Positions 37,415 through 48,887 of a DNA stretch of 64,000 nt are shown in pieces. The DNA comes from Methylomonas montana (GTDB lineage Bacteria; Pseudomonadota; Gammaproteobacteria; Methylococcales; Methylomonadaceae): positions 4,526,001-4,590,000 of the forward strand of contig NZ_CP129884.1 of assembly GCF_030490285.1 (NCBI RefSeq), read 5' to 3'. Below the pieces are notes generated by a model. That model had not been told where the DNA came from and did not search any database. It worked only from the letters and a program-made list of their open reading frames with translations. Each line of letters opens with the position of its first letter. Positions within the stretch are counted from its first letter, which is position 1. The position numbers and the translations under genes are program-made.

Positions 37415-37969
37415 TCACCACATCAAATCGTCCGGAATCTGAAACTCGGCATACGGATCGTCGGCAGCCGCCACATCCTGCGTCGCCTCGTTCAACACCA
37501 CAATACTGCCGGCATCCCGCTCCTGTACTTTACGGGCAACTTCCGCTGGCACGATTTGGTAGTGCCCATCCACTTTGGCGATGCCGGCCCGGCCGTTGAT
37601 CAAGGCCACCCGCACTTTATCCGCCACGTATAAGGTTTTAACTTTATTATCGTCGGTAAAGTTGTACGCCGCGCCGTTGGCATCCTGGGCAATACGGTTC
37701 ATTTCGACGATTTGCTTGATCTGCGCGGCCAAGGCTTTCTGTTCCTCGGCCAGCTTGCGTTGCCGATTCAATTCGCGGTCGCGTTCCACTTGTTGCTGAC
37801 GCAGTTGTTCGGCGCTGAGTTTGATCTCGTCGACGATCTCGACGCCGTTATTGCGTTCCAGCTTGGTTTGCTTGCGCTTCTCGGCTTTGATTTGCTTGAG
37901 CTTGGCGTCGTTACTCAGGCCTGATTTAAGCAGTTGTTCTTGCAGGGATAGGGTTTGCGGTTTTTTCAT
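37415..37969 (-). CDS. DUF2058 (YaiL-like) nucleoid-associated family protein
   Basis: A 184-residue protein: LSLQEQLLKSGLSNDAKLKQIKAEKRK, then a highly charged coiled-coil (about residues 20-95), then a compact C-terminal domain (YNFTDDNKVKTLYVADKVRVALINGRAGIAKVDGHYQIVPA). This is the DUF2058/YaiL family, described as nucleoid-associated. I chose ATG 37969 over 37990 because it matches the family N-terminus. It is divergent from no gene and converges with trmB. Confidence 0.85.
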   Translation of the reverse strand: MKKPQTLSLQEQLLKSGLSNDAKLKQIKAEKRKQTKLERNNGVEIVDEIKLSAEQLRQQQVERDRELNRQRKLAEEQKALAAQIKQIVEMNRIAQDANGAAYNFTDDNKVKTLYVADKVRVALINGRAGIAKVDGHYQIVPAEVARKVQERDAGSIVVLNEATQDVAAADDPYAEFQIPDDLMW

Positions 37970-38023
37970 GGCTAGACAGCGGTTTAGCAAGGTTAAAATT
38001 CGCGATCAGCATAGCACAAAGCG

Positions 38024-39241
38024 TTAGTGGCCCAGCATCTTGCCGGTGGCGTACTGCCACCAGCTCAATGGTTTGGTCAGCGGCACGTCGCAGCGGTCGT
38101 AACCTTGGTATTCGATGCCGCGAAAAATGTCCTCGCGCAGCCATTGATAAGCCGATGGCGCGCTTTGTTGCAGGCGCTCGGGGATCAGAATGTATTGCGC
38201 CACCAGCTCGGCCAGCTTTTCCTGAGTAGTGCCGTCGTAACGGCCCTCGTTGACTTCGCCCAGATATTCGAATGCCTCGAACCATTTCGACGGCCACAAC
38301 GCCAGCTTGGCCTCGGCGATGATTTTCATGATCTCTTCGTCGTTGGAAATCTTGTGGTACTTGTAGAAAAAGTACAGATCGTCTTCGCCGTTCCAGAAAT
38401 GGAAATTATCGATGGTATGGGCGATTTCGTGCACGACGATAGGCAACCTAAAATCCACCAGATATTGCACGCCGATGTCGCGATAAGTGCCGCCTTCCTT
38501 GCCCTTGTCGAAAGCCTTGACGGTAAACACGATCAGGTTCTGGCCGCTGAACACCTGCGCCACGGTTTGCGACCGAAAGCCGACGCCCGGCACCAGCGTC
38601 AACGGGTGGGTGTGGTCCTGCCAAATACTATTTTTGTAATCTTCCTGAAACGCGTCGCGAATCAGCTCCTGCATCACCGTGGGTTTATCGGCAATTTCCT
38701 GCTCCAAATGATCTACCGGTTTGGCCTTGCTGATGCTTTGCCTTAAAAAGGCCGGAATCTTGCGGATGGCTTTTTCGAACAGGCGCAGATGGTCGGCGTT
38801 GAAACGTTTTACTTCGTAGCGGTAATCGTCGCTGTGCTTGACCACGGTCTTGGTGTCGTAAAACAAAGCCAGCGCCCGCCAGGCCGCCTCACGATCGCCC
38901 CAATATTTTTCCAGTACGCAGAGTTCGCCGGCAATATTGTTGGCGCAGTCTTCGCGGAAATCGGCCAAGTCGTCGAGATGATCCTGATTCTTGTGATCGG
39001 TCAGTACCGCCACGGCTTGTTTGCGCAGGCCGGGATGGTCGGCTTCGTAAAAACGGATGATGTCGGCCAGCACGGCGGTGGGGGTAAATTGTTGCTGGCT
39101 GGTGGCGCAAACCAGCTCGGTGTTCTGCGACAACGTGAAAAAGCGGTTTTGAAACAGCGGCGCCGGTTCGGCTGCGTTGACGGCGCTGGCATTTAACAGC
39201 AGCCAGCCCAGGCCTAGCCGCGACGTGATTGAACAGCGCAA
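38024..39241 (-). CDS. Exported HExxH protein, candidate zinc metallopeptidase
   Basis: A 405-residue protein with a signal peptide ending near VNA-AE. Most of the chain is helical and unfamiliar. At residues 271-275 is HEIAH (in LPIVVHEIAHTIDNFHFW), a zinc-protease motif. About 65 residues later TQEKLAELVAQYIL offers a glutamate as a third ligand, as in gluzincins. It lies three bases after bamD on the same strand. A secreted or periplasmic peptidase is likely; the substrate is unknown. I cannot assign it to a named family. Confidence 0.65.
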   Translation of the reverse strand: MRCSITSRLGLGWLLLNASAVNAAEPAPLFQNRFFTLSQNTELVCATSQQQFTPTAVLADIIRFYEADHPGLRKQAVAVLTDHKNQDHLDDLADFREDCANNIAGELCVLEKYWGDREAAWRALALFYDTKTVVKHSDDYRYEVKRFNADHLRLFEKAIRKIPAFLRQSISKAKPVDHLEQEIADKPTVMQELIRDAFQEDYKNSIWQDHTHPLTLVPGVGFRSQTVAQVFSGQNLIVFTVKAFDKGKEGGTYRDIGVQYLVDFRLPIVVHEIAHTIDNFHFWNGEDDLYFFYKYHKISNDEEIMKIIAEAKLALWPSKWFEAFEYLGEVNEGRYDGTTQEKLAELVAQYILIPERLQQSAPSAYQWLREDIFRGIEYQGYDRCDVPLTKPLSWWQYATGKMLGH

Positions 39242-39244
39242 GCC

Positions 39245-40090
39245 TTATTTATCCAGGCCCATGGCGTCCCACACTTTTTGGATGGCGCCTTCATCCTTGT
39301 AATTGGCTTGCGGCGCGCCGGCCGGATAGTTCAAGGTATAAATCCGTTCGGCGTCGGCGGCCAATTCGTCCATGCCCAGCTGCCGATAGCCGTCTTGCAT
39401 GATTTGCAAGGCAAACGGTACCGCCGGGGTGCGTTGGTATTCTTTAACGATGTAATTGGCGCGGTTCACCGCCGCGACGTAAGCTTTACGGCGCATGTAA
39501 AAGTCGGCGACATGGACTTCGTACATCGCCATATTGTTGCGCAACGCGATCATGCGCTGTTTGGCGTCGGCGGCATACTGGCTGTTGGGGTAGCGGCGAA
39601 TCAATTCCTGGAAATTATCGTAAGAATCTTTGGCCGGACCGGGGTCGCGTTGCGAAGAGTCGGTGGGCAGGAAGCGGTCGATAAAGCCAATGCCGCGGTT
39701 GTAATTGATCAGGCCTTTCAAATAATAGGCATAATCGACGTTAGCGCTGCGCGGATGAATTTTGATGAAGCGGTCGGCCGCTGCAATCGCCGCTTCCGGA
39801 TCGTCGTTTTTATAATAAGCGTAGGCGACGTTCAATTGCGCTTGGGCGGCGTAATCGCCGAACGGATAGCGCGATTCCAGCGCTTCGTAGAGGGTAACGG
39901 CTTTTTGGTAGTTTTTATTATCCAGCGCTTCCTTGGCTTTTTCATGAAACATCTTGTCGTCCCAGCCGGCGTATTCTTCCTCTTTGCTGGCGGAAGAATC
40001 CTTGCTCATGAAGGCGTCCAGGGTCTCGCAGCCTTGCAGCATCCAAGCCAGACTGGCGATAAAAACGGTTTTTACTAAAACTAATCGCAT
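39245..40090 (-). CDS. bamD: BamD outer-membrane assembly lipoprotein
   Basis: A 281-residue lipoprotein with lipobox LQGC (Cys21) and tetratricopeptide-like repeats (AKEALDNKNYQKAVTLYEALESRYPFGDYAAQAQLNVAYAYYKN type, then DRFIKIHPRSANVDYAYYLKGL). This is the BamD/ComL architecture. BamD is essential for insertion of beta-barrel proteins by the BAM complex. It is divergent from rluD, the usual gammaproteobacterial arrangement. Confidence 0.93.
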   Translation of the reverse strand: MRLVLVKTVFIASLAWMLQGCETLDAFMSKDSSASKEEEYAGWDDKMFHEKAKEALDNKNYQKAVTLYEALESRYPFGDYAAQAQLNVAYAYYKNDDPEAAIAAADRFIKIHPRSANVDYAYYLKGLINYNRGIGFIDRFLPTDSSQRDPGPAKDSYDNFQELIRRYPNSQYAADAKQRMIALRNNMAMYEVHVADFYMRRKAYVAAVNRANYIVKEYQRTPAVPFALQIMQDGYRQLGMDELAADAERIYTLNYPAGAPQANYKDEGAIQKVWDAMGLDK

Positions 40091-40173
40091 ACGTTTATCA
40101 ACACGTTGTAATATTGCGGGTTTTTTGCAGCTTTTGGCGGCGTTCTGGCCGCGAGTATAACTTAAAAACGACT

Positions 40174-41124
40174 ATGACGATATTAACGGCAAGGGTTCCA
40201 GAGGAACTGGCGGGTATGCGACTGGACCAGTGTCTGGCCGAGGTGTTTCCGGATTATTCGCGCAGCAAACTGCAAACCTGGATCAAGGCCGGGCGGGTGC
40301 TGGTGGACGGCGAAATCATGAAAGGCCGCGAAAAGCTGGACGGCGGCGAGGAAATCGAGCTGGATGCCGAAGCCGAGCGCGTCATCGAATACGCGCCGCA
40401 GGAAATTCCGCTGGACATCATTTACGAAGACGATTCCTTATTGATCGTCAACAAACCGGCTGGCCTGGTCGTGCATCCGGCGGTGGGCAACTGGGACGGC
40501 ACCTTGGTTAACGCATTGCTGAATCACGCTCCCAGCCTGGATACTCTGCCGCGCGCGGGCATCGTGCATCGCATCGACAAGGACACCAGCGGCTTGCTGA
40601 TGGTCGCCAAAACCTTGCAGGCCCATAACAGCTTGGTCGAACAACTTCAGGAACGCAGCATCCATCGCGAATACCTGGCTTTGGTAAAAGGCTGGCTGAC
40701 CGCCGGCGGCACCGTCGATGAGCCGATTGGCCGCCATCCGGTGGACCGTAAACGCAACGCGGTGCGCCGCGGCGGCAAGGAAGCGATTACCCATTATCGC
40801 CTCGAACAACGCTTCAAACGCCACACGCTGATTCGCGTGAAGCTGGAAACCGGCCGCACTCATCAAATTAGAGTGCATATGTCGCACATCAATTATCCGC
40901 TGGTCGGCGATCAAGTTTACGGCGGCCGCTTCCAGATGCCGGCCGATTGCAACCCAGCATTGGCCGACGCCTTACGCAATTTCAAACGCCAGGCGCTGCA
41001 TGCCGCCAAGCTAGGCCTGGAACATCCGGAAACCGGCGACTATTGCGAATGGGAGCAGCCCATTCCAGAGGATATGCAAAACCTGTTGAAACTGCTGGCC
41101 GAAAATGAACTGGATCAAGCCTGA
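40174..41124 (+). CDS. rluD: 23S rRNA pseudouridine synthase RluD
   Basis: A 316-residue enzyme: an S4 RNA-binding domain at the N-terminus (RLDQCLAEVFPDYSRSKLQTWIKAGRVLVDGE) and the RluA-type catalytic domain with the motif GIVHRIDKDTSGLLMVAKT, whose Asp is catalytic, then GRTHQIRVHM. It modifies helix 69 of 23S rRNA. I chose ATG 40174; the open frame extends upstream to 40114. It overlaps pgeF by 20 bases. Confidence 0.94.
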   Translation: MTILTARVPEELAGMRLDQCLAEVFPDYSRSKLQTWIKAGRVLVDGEIMKGREKLDGGEEIELDAEAERVIEYAPQEIPLDIIYEDDSLLIVNKPAGLVVHPAVGNWDGTLVNALLNHAPSLDTLPRAGIVHRIDKDTSGLLMVAKTLQAHNSLVEQLQERSIHREYLALVKGWLTAGGTVDEPIGRHPVDRKRNAVRRGGKEAITHYRLEQRFKRHTLIRVKLETGRTHQIRVHMSHINYPLVGDQVYGGRFQMPADCNPALADALRNFKRQALHAAKLGLEHPETGDYCEWEQPIPEDMQNLLKLLAENELDQA

Positions 41125-41830
41125 TTGGCTGCTGCCGGCGCATGTGCATGCCGCCGTCACCTTGCGCACCGGCGGTGTCAGCACCGGCAGTTACGCCAGT
41201 TTAAATCCGGCCGGCCATGTCAACGACGACCCGCTGCACGTTAAAACCAACCGCTACATCATCAAGGACATGCTGCAACTGCCATCCGAACCGGTCTGGC
41301 TACAGCAAGTACACGGGGTACGGGTAGTGAATGCCGATGAAACCGACAGTTTGGAAGAAGCCGACGCCAGTTTCGCCGATCAGCCCGGCACGGTTTGCGC
41401 AGTACTGACCGCCGACTGTCTGCCGCTACTGTTCTGCGGCGACGATGGCGAAGTGGTCGCGGCCGCCCATGCCGGTTGGCGCGGTTTGCAGGCCGGCATC
41501 ATCGCCGAAACCCTCTATGCGATGAGCTGCCGCGATGTCCACGTCTGGCTGGGGCCGGCGATAGGCCCGGAGAATTTCGAAGTCGGCGACGAGGTGCGGG
41601 AGGCATTTGTTAAGGACAACCCAATTACCGCCGTGGCATTTCGCGCCGGCCAGCCTGGCAAGTGGCTGGCGGATATTTACCGCCTGGCACGAATTAAGCT
41701 GGCAGAGTTGGGCGTCGAACAAGTCTACGGTGGTGGTTTGTGCACCGTCGCCGATGCACAACGCTTTTATTCGTACCGCCGCGACGGCGCGACCACTGGT
41801 CGGATGGCCAGCCTGATCTGGAGAGACTGA
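41105..41830 (+). CDS. pgeF: PgeF/YfiH purine nucleoside phosphorylase family (laccase-domain) protein
   Basis: A 241-residue protein of the YfiH/LACC1 family. RTGGVSTGSYASLN, VWLQQVHGVRV, LTADCLPLLFC and AAHAGWRGLQAGI carry the zinc-binding His and Cys residues. Members act as purine nucleoside phosphorylase/adenosine deaminase or, as PgeF, edit cell-wall precursors. It overlaps rluD, the standard bacterial order. Confidence 0.93.
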   Translation: MNWIKPDWLLPAHVHAAVTLRTGGVSTGSYASLNPAGHVNDDPLHVKTNRYIIKDMLQLPSEPVWLQQVHGVRVVNADETDSLEEADASFADQPGTVCAVLTADCLPLLFCGDDGEVVAAAHAGWRGLQAGIIAETLYAMSCRDVHVWLGPAIGPENFEVGDEVREAFVKDNPITAVAFRAGQPGKWLADIYRLARIKLAELGVEQVYGGGLCTVADAQRFYSYRRDGATTGRMASLIWRD

Positions 41831-41831
41831 T

Positions 41832-42707
41832 TTGACCGTATTGCTATTTATCGTCCTGTTTACCGCGTTGGGCGGCGTGCTGAGTGTGCTGGCCGCTGCC
41901 ATGTTTTTGCTGTTGCCGGAAGACAAGCAAAAACATGTGCTTCCGCACGGCATCAGCTTCGCGATCGGCGCCTTGCTGACCGGCGCGTTTTGTGGCCTGA
42001 TCCCGCATGCCTTCGAGGAAGTGCCGGTCGAGGACATGTCCACTTTATCGGCGACCATCCTGGCCGGCATCCTGCTGTTTTTCATGTTAGAAAAATTGCT
42101 GGTCTGGCGGCACTGCCATTCCCACGCCTGCGAAGCGCACGGCGAAGAATCGCACGACGACCATCATCACCATGACCACAGTCATAACCATGTAGTCCAG
42201 CCCGTCGGGCACCGGCCGGCCGGCATGTTCATCATTCTCGGCGACAGCATTCATAATTTTGTCGATGGCGTATTGATAGGCGCGGCATTTTTGACCGACG
42301 TGCAACTCGGTATCGTCACCAGCCTGGCGGTAGCAGCGCACGAAATTCCGCAAGAAGTCGGCGACTTCGCCATCCTGCTGCACAGTGGCTACAAGCGCGG
42401 CGAAGCTTTGTTATACAACATTCTTGCCAGTCTGAGCACGGTGGTAGGCGGGGTGTTGGCGTATTTCAGCCTCGGCGATCTGCATCACATCTTGCCTTAT
42501 TTTTTAACCTTGGCTGCTTCCAGTTTTATTTATATCGCGGTCGCCGACTTGATCCCGTCCTTGCATCAGAAGACCGACATCAAAACCTCATTACAACAGA
42601 TTGGCTTTATCTTGGCGGGAGTAGTGTTGATTTTGGTGATGCAGGGGATAGCGCATCGGTTTGAGGGGCGTGGTGTTGAAATAACTGATCAGTCGAACAC
42701 TGTTTGA
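41832..42707 (+). CDS. ZIP family divalent metal transporter
   Basis: A 291-residue membrane protein with about eight helices. The His-rich loop (CHSHACEAHGEESHDD followed by HHHHDHSHNH) and the helix pair containing GDSIHNFVDGVLIGAAF and AAHEIPQEVGDFAILL are the ZIP metal-binding sites. It probably takes up zinc or iron. The start is TTG at 41832 with GGAGAG seven bases upstream, one base after the pgeF stop. Confidence 0.9.
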   Translation: MTVLLFIVLFTALGGVLSVLAAAMFLLLPEDKQKHVLPHGISFAIGALLTGAFCGLIPHAFEEVPVEDMSTLSATILAGILLFFMLEKLLVWRHCHSHACEAHGEESHDDHHHHDHSHNHVVQPVGHRPAGMFIILGDSIHNFVDGVLIGAAFLTDVQLGIVTSLAVAAHEIPQEVGDFAILLHSGYKRGEALLYNILASLSTVVGGVLAYFSLGDLHHILPYFLTLAASSFIYIAVADLIPSLHQKTDIKTSLQQIGFILAGVVLILVMQGIAHRFEGRGVEITDQSNTV

Positions 42708-42737
42708 TAGGGTTAATGAAGCCGATAGCATTCGCAA

Positions 42738-43020
42738 ATGATCAATTTTGAGTGGGATTTAGGCAAAGCTGCCAGCAACTTGAAAAAACATGGGGTTTCC
42801 TTCGAGGAAGCCAAGTCTGTATTCTATGACGAGTATGCGATTCAGTTTTTTGACGAAGAAAATTCAAAAACCGAAGACAGGTTTTTGATGCTTGGCATGA
42901 GCAGTCATGCCAAAATTTTAATTGTTTGCCGAGCGCGATGCCGGTAATACGATACGCATCATTTCCGCTCGTAATGCTACCAAAAACGAAACCAACTATT
43001 GCCACGGTGCGGTGCAATGA
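42738..43020 (+). pseudogene. brnT: BrnT-type toxin, frameshifted
   Basis: The first frame reads MINFEWDLGKAASNLKKHGVSFEEAKSVF...EDRFLMLGMSSHAKILIVC, the N-terminal two thirds of a BrnT (DUF497) ribonuclease toxin. After about 42928 it runs to an early stop. The expected C-terminus continues in another frame as ERDAGNTIRIISARNATKNE and ends at a TGA (43018-43020) that overlaps the brnA ATG in the usual ATGA manner. A single one-base change in a coding stretch of AATTGTTTGCCGAG explains it. The toxin should be inactive unless the base is a sequencing error. Confidence 0.82.
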
Positions 43021-43241
43021 AAGCCGAATACGATTTTTCCAAAATGACAGCGCGTCCCAATCCCTATGCGGCAAAACTGAAAAAGTCCGTCACCATGCGG
43101 CTTGGCGAAGATGTGATCGATTATTTCAAACAAATGGCCGAAGAGGCGGGTGTGCCGTATCAGAGTCTTATCAATTTGTATTTGCGCGACTGCGTTGCGC
43201 AGCATCGGAAAATTGATATTTCTTGGCTTTCCAAGCCTTGA
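43017..43241 (+). CDS. brnA: BrnA-type antitoxin
   Basis: A 74-residue ribbon-helix-helix protein: LKKSVTMRLGEDVIDYFKQMAEEAGVPYQSLINLYLRDCVAQHRK. This is the BrnA pattern of an N-terminal linker and C-terminal DNA-binding region. It overlaps the brnT stop by four bases and would repress the operon. I chose ATG 43017, not 42999, because of that coupling. The gene looks intact. Confidence 0.85.
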   Translation: MKAEYDFSKMTARPNPYAAKLKKSVTMRLGEDVIDYFKQMAEEAGVPYQSLINLYLRDCVAQHRKIDISWLSKP

Positions 43242-43246
43242 TTCTG

Positions 43247-43268
43247 GTGGGCACGGTCTAGTGCCCAC
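43247..43268. repeat. GTGGGCAC/GTGCCCAC inverted repeat
   Basis: Perfect eight-base arms around GGTCTA, six bases after the brnA stop. Likely an intergenic dispersed repeat, also usable as a terminator. A shorter relative occurs at 15826. Confidence 0.55.
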
Positions 43269-43291
43269 GCGATAGGCTTAATTCTTGATTG

Positions 43292-43313
43292 ATGTGTCGC
43301 GGTCGCGACACAT
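43292..43313 (+). promoter_or_regulatory. Perfect 10-base palindrome, candidate operator
   Basis: ATGTGTCGCG and CGCGACACAT flank a GT centre, about 80 bases upstream of the Fic-like/zeta gene at 43395. The length and symmetry suit a dimeric repressor. It could also be a small dispersed repeat. Confidence 0.45.
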
Positions 43314-43394
43314 AACCAATTCCCTCCCCCGCAATATCCAGTTAATATCCCCCCTACAAAACAATAACTATAAATAACAAAAAGAGGGTGGATC

Positions 43395-45560
43395 ATGCAA
43401 AACCCCAGCCGGAACCTTCCGGGTTACCGACCGCTAAAGCGCCTGCGCACCGCGCTGGCTATCGCCCAAGGCGCGGGACTGTTGTCGACCCTGCTGCAAG
43501 AGCTGGAAATCACAGTTTCCCACGACCAGACCAAGCGCGTGACTTATATGACCAGCTTGTACTCGCGCATCCATCGCGAGATGTTCAGCGATTGGAAGGA
43601 GCAGCCCACCGTCACTCATCGCCCCGGCACGATGCCGGATGCCGACAAACGCAAACAGTTTCGCGTGGCCATCGAGAGATTGGTGCTGGATGGCGACAGC
43701 AACAGCGATAGCGCGATTTTCGATAACAACGGCTTTGTGACCCATAGCGACGACATCGCCGAGCGGCTGGCCAGTTTTTATCAGTCCTTGCGGGTGATCC
43801 GCCCATATGGTTACGGCAATCGCATTACGCTGGATTTTTTCATCACGGCATTGGGCAATCTGCCGGCTTTCAAGGCTGTGTATGAGCAAGGCATCGATTT
43901 TCGGCGCTTAACCGCCGAAGACGCCTTAGTTCTGCACGATCACAACAGCCAACACCGGGCGTTGAGCCGCGCCTTTACCCATGCGCTCGATCCCAAACGG
44001 ATTAAAAGCCTGCACAATCAAGCCAACCGCTATGGAAAATGGCCGGAGAACAAACGCTTCTTGCTGGGTATCCCATTTCTCTCGCATACCACGGCCGATG
44101 GCGTCGAATGCTTGATGACGGTAACCGGCGGCCTGGTGCCGCTGACTAGCATTACCGCCGAACAACTGATCGCTGGCCAGCATTTTGCCGACAATCCCTT
44201 AAGCGTTTCCGAGCATATCATTGGCTACTTGCCCGGTACCGAAGACTTGCGCGCGCCCGGTAAAACCGAGATCGACGCAATCCCTATCCGTTCCGACGGA
44301 GTCGCGCCATTGTTTTGTCTGGACGTGAACATGCTGACCGGCTTGCGCTCCCCCAGCCAGGCCGAGCTGATGGATTTGTTGAAACAATGCGCCGGCGAAC
44401 AGGCCAATCTGTTTGTGTTGGCAGACAACGAAGCCTTAAAGCAGAAAATGCTGGCCGCCGCCCGCAGCGAAACCCGCTTGCGACGCACCGTGGAAATCGC
44501 TTACGAACGTTTGGCCAAGATCAATCGCATGTTGCTGGCGGCCAGGGACGCGATTTTCGCCGGCAAAACGCCGGTCGCCGAACCGCAGTTTCTGATGAGC
44601 ATGGGCGGGGCCGGGGCCGGCAAAACGGCCGTCGAGGAAATCGCCACGGCGCTCTGCGGCGACAATTTCGTGATCGCGTCATTGGACGAGTTTCGCAAGC
44701 TCAGCGATTTATACCGCTTGCTGACCGCCGCCAATCATCACAGCGACGACTACGTTTACGTCGAGCCGTTCGCCAACCGGCTGCGCGACTTGGTGGCGCA
44801 ACAAGCCCGCGAGCAACGCATCAATATTTTGTACGACGGCACCGGCATTCCTTATCACCCGCGCTATTCCACCATCATCAAGCAATTCCACGCCGCCGGT
44901 TTTTGCACCCAGATTACCGCCGTCGATGCCTTTCTGGTGAAGCCGGTCGGACGCGAACTGGAGCTATCCCGTTCCGGAGTGATCGCCAGCGTGAAATCGC
45001 GTTTTCAGGCCAGCGGCCGCGCCTTGCCGTGGGTGGTGACCATCGATAAACACATCCGTTCGCCACAGGAGTTTCTGCATGCCTTGGAGGATACCGCGGT
45101 TTCGAAAATTTCCCTGTTTGCCAACGACGGCGAACGCGACCGGCATTATCTGGTCGCGGAAAGTTTTCTGTTAAGCGATACGGACCTCGAAGACTTACAA
45201 CAGCAACAACTGGCCAGCGATCTGGCCGAACATTTGCGACGGATGATCCGCGCGCGTCCGGATTCGGTGTTGAAAAACCTAGCGCGGAACGGCGAAGACG
45301 AATTGGCCGCGTTAATCGACCGCAACCCGGCGCTGAGCGAGGATAATGTCGCTTATCTGATTTACAAAGGCAGCGAAGGCAACCGCGTACTGGCGATATA
45401 TCACCTGCGTCGCTTGATCGATTTTGTCGAGAAACGTCAGCTCAATCCCAACGCTTCCGGTGAGGAAGGTTTGCTGCACAAGCCGGTGGCGCTGGCGTTT
45501 CATGTCGATCCGTACGCCAAGGATGCCTGGATTACCCGTTTGCAGGGCAGCGTCGAATGA
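43395..45560 (+). CDS. Fusion of a Fic-like region and a zeta-toxin kinase
   Basis: A 721-residue protein. Residues about 95-150 include IAERLASFYQSLRVIRPYGYGNRITLDFF. This aligns in spirit with the helix and HPFxxGNGR motif of Fic AMP-transferases, but is degenerate: Arg136 replaces the His and one motif residue is lost (GNR for GNGR). The C-terminal half has a P-loop MGGAGAGKT (residues 404-411) and later zeta-toxin-like blocks (ILYDGTGIPYHPRYSTIIKQFH). Zeta toxins phosphorylate UDP-sugar precursors of the cell wall. No antitoxin gene is seen beside it. The start is ATG with AGAGGG upstream. The Fic part is inference; the kinase part is firmer. Confidence 0.7.
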   Translation: MQNPSRNLPGYRPLKRLRTALAIAQGAGLLSTLLQELEITVSHDQTKRVTYMTSLYSRIHREMFSDWKEQPTVTHRPGTMPDADKRKQFRVAIERLVLDGDSNSDSAIFDNNGFVTHSDDIAERLASFYQSLRVIRPYGYGNRITLDFFITALGNLPAFKAVYEQGIDFRRLTAEDALVLHDHNSQHRALSRAFTHALDPKRIKSLHNQANRYGKWPENKRFLLGIPFLSHTTADGVECLMTVTGGLVPLTSITAEQLIAGQHFADNPLSVSEHIIGYLPGTEDLRAPGKTEIDAIPIRSDGVAPLFCLDVNMLTGLRSPSQAELMDLLKQCAGEQANLFVLADNEALKQKMLAAARSETRLRRTVEIAYERLAKINRMLLAARDAIFAGKTPVAEPQFLMSMGGAGAGKTAVEEIATALCGDNFVIASLDEFRKLSDLYRLLTAANHHSDDYVYVEPFANRLRDLVAQQAREQRINILYDGTGIPYHPRYSTIIKQFHAAGFCTQITAVDAFLVKPVGRELELSRSGVIASVKSRFQASGRALPWVVTIDKHIRSPQEFLHALEDTAVSKISLFANDGERDRHYLVAESFLLSDTDLEDLQQQQLASDLAEHLRRMIRARPDSVLKNLARNGEDELAALIDRNPALSEDNVAYLIYKGSEGNRVLAIYHLRRLIDFVEKRQLNPNASGEEGLLHKPVALAFHVDPYAKDAWITRLQGSVE

Positions 45561-45642
45561 CTAAATAGATTCGCAAAATGTTGGGCCACGACCAATCAGA
45601 TTCTGAAACGCGGTCCAGCAGATTTGCCGTTAGCCGATTTGA

Positions 45643-48883
<3,241 letters not shown>

Positions 48884-48887
<4 letters not shown>

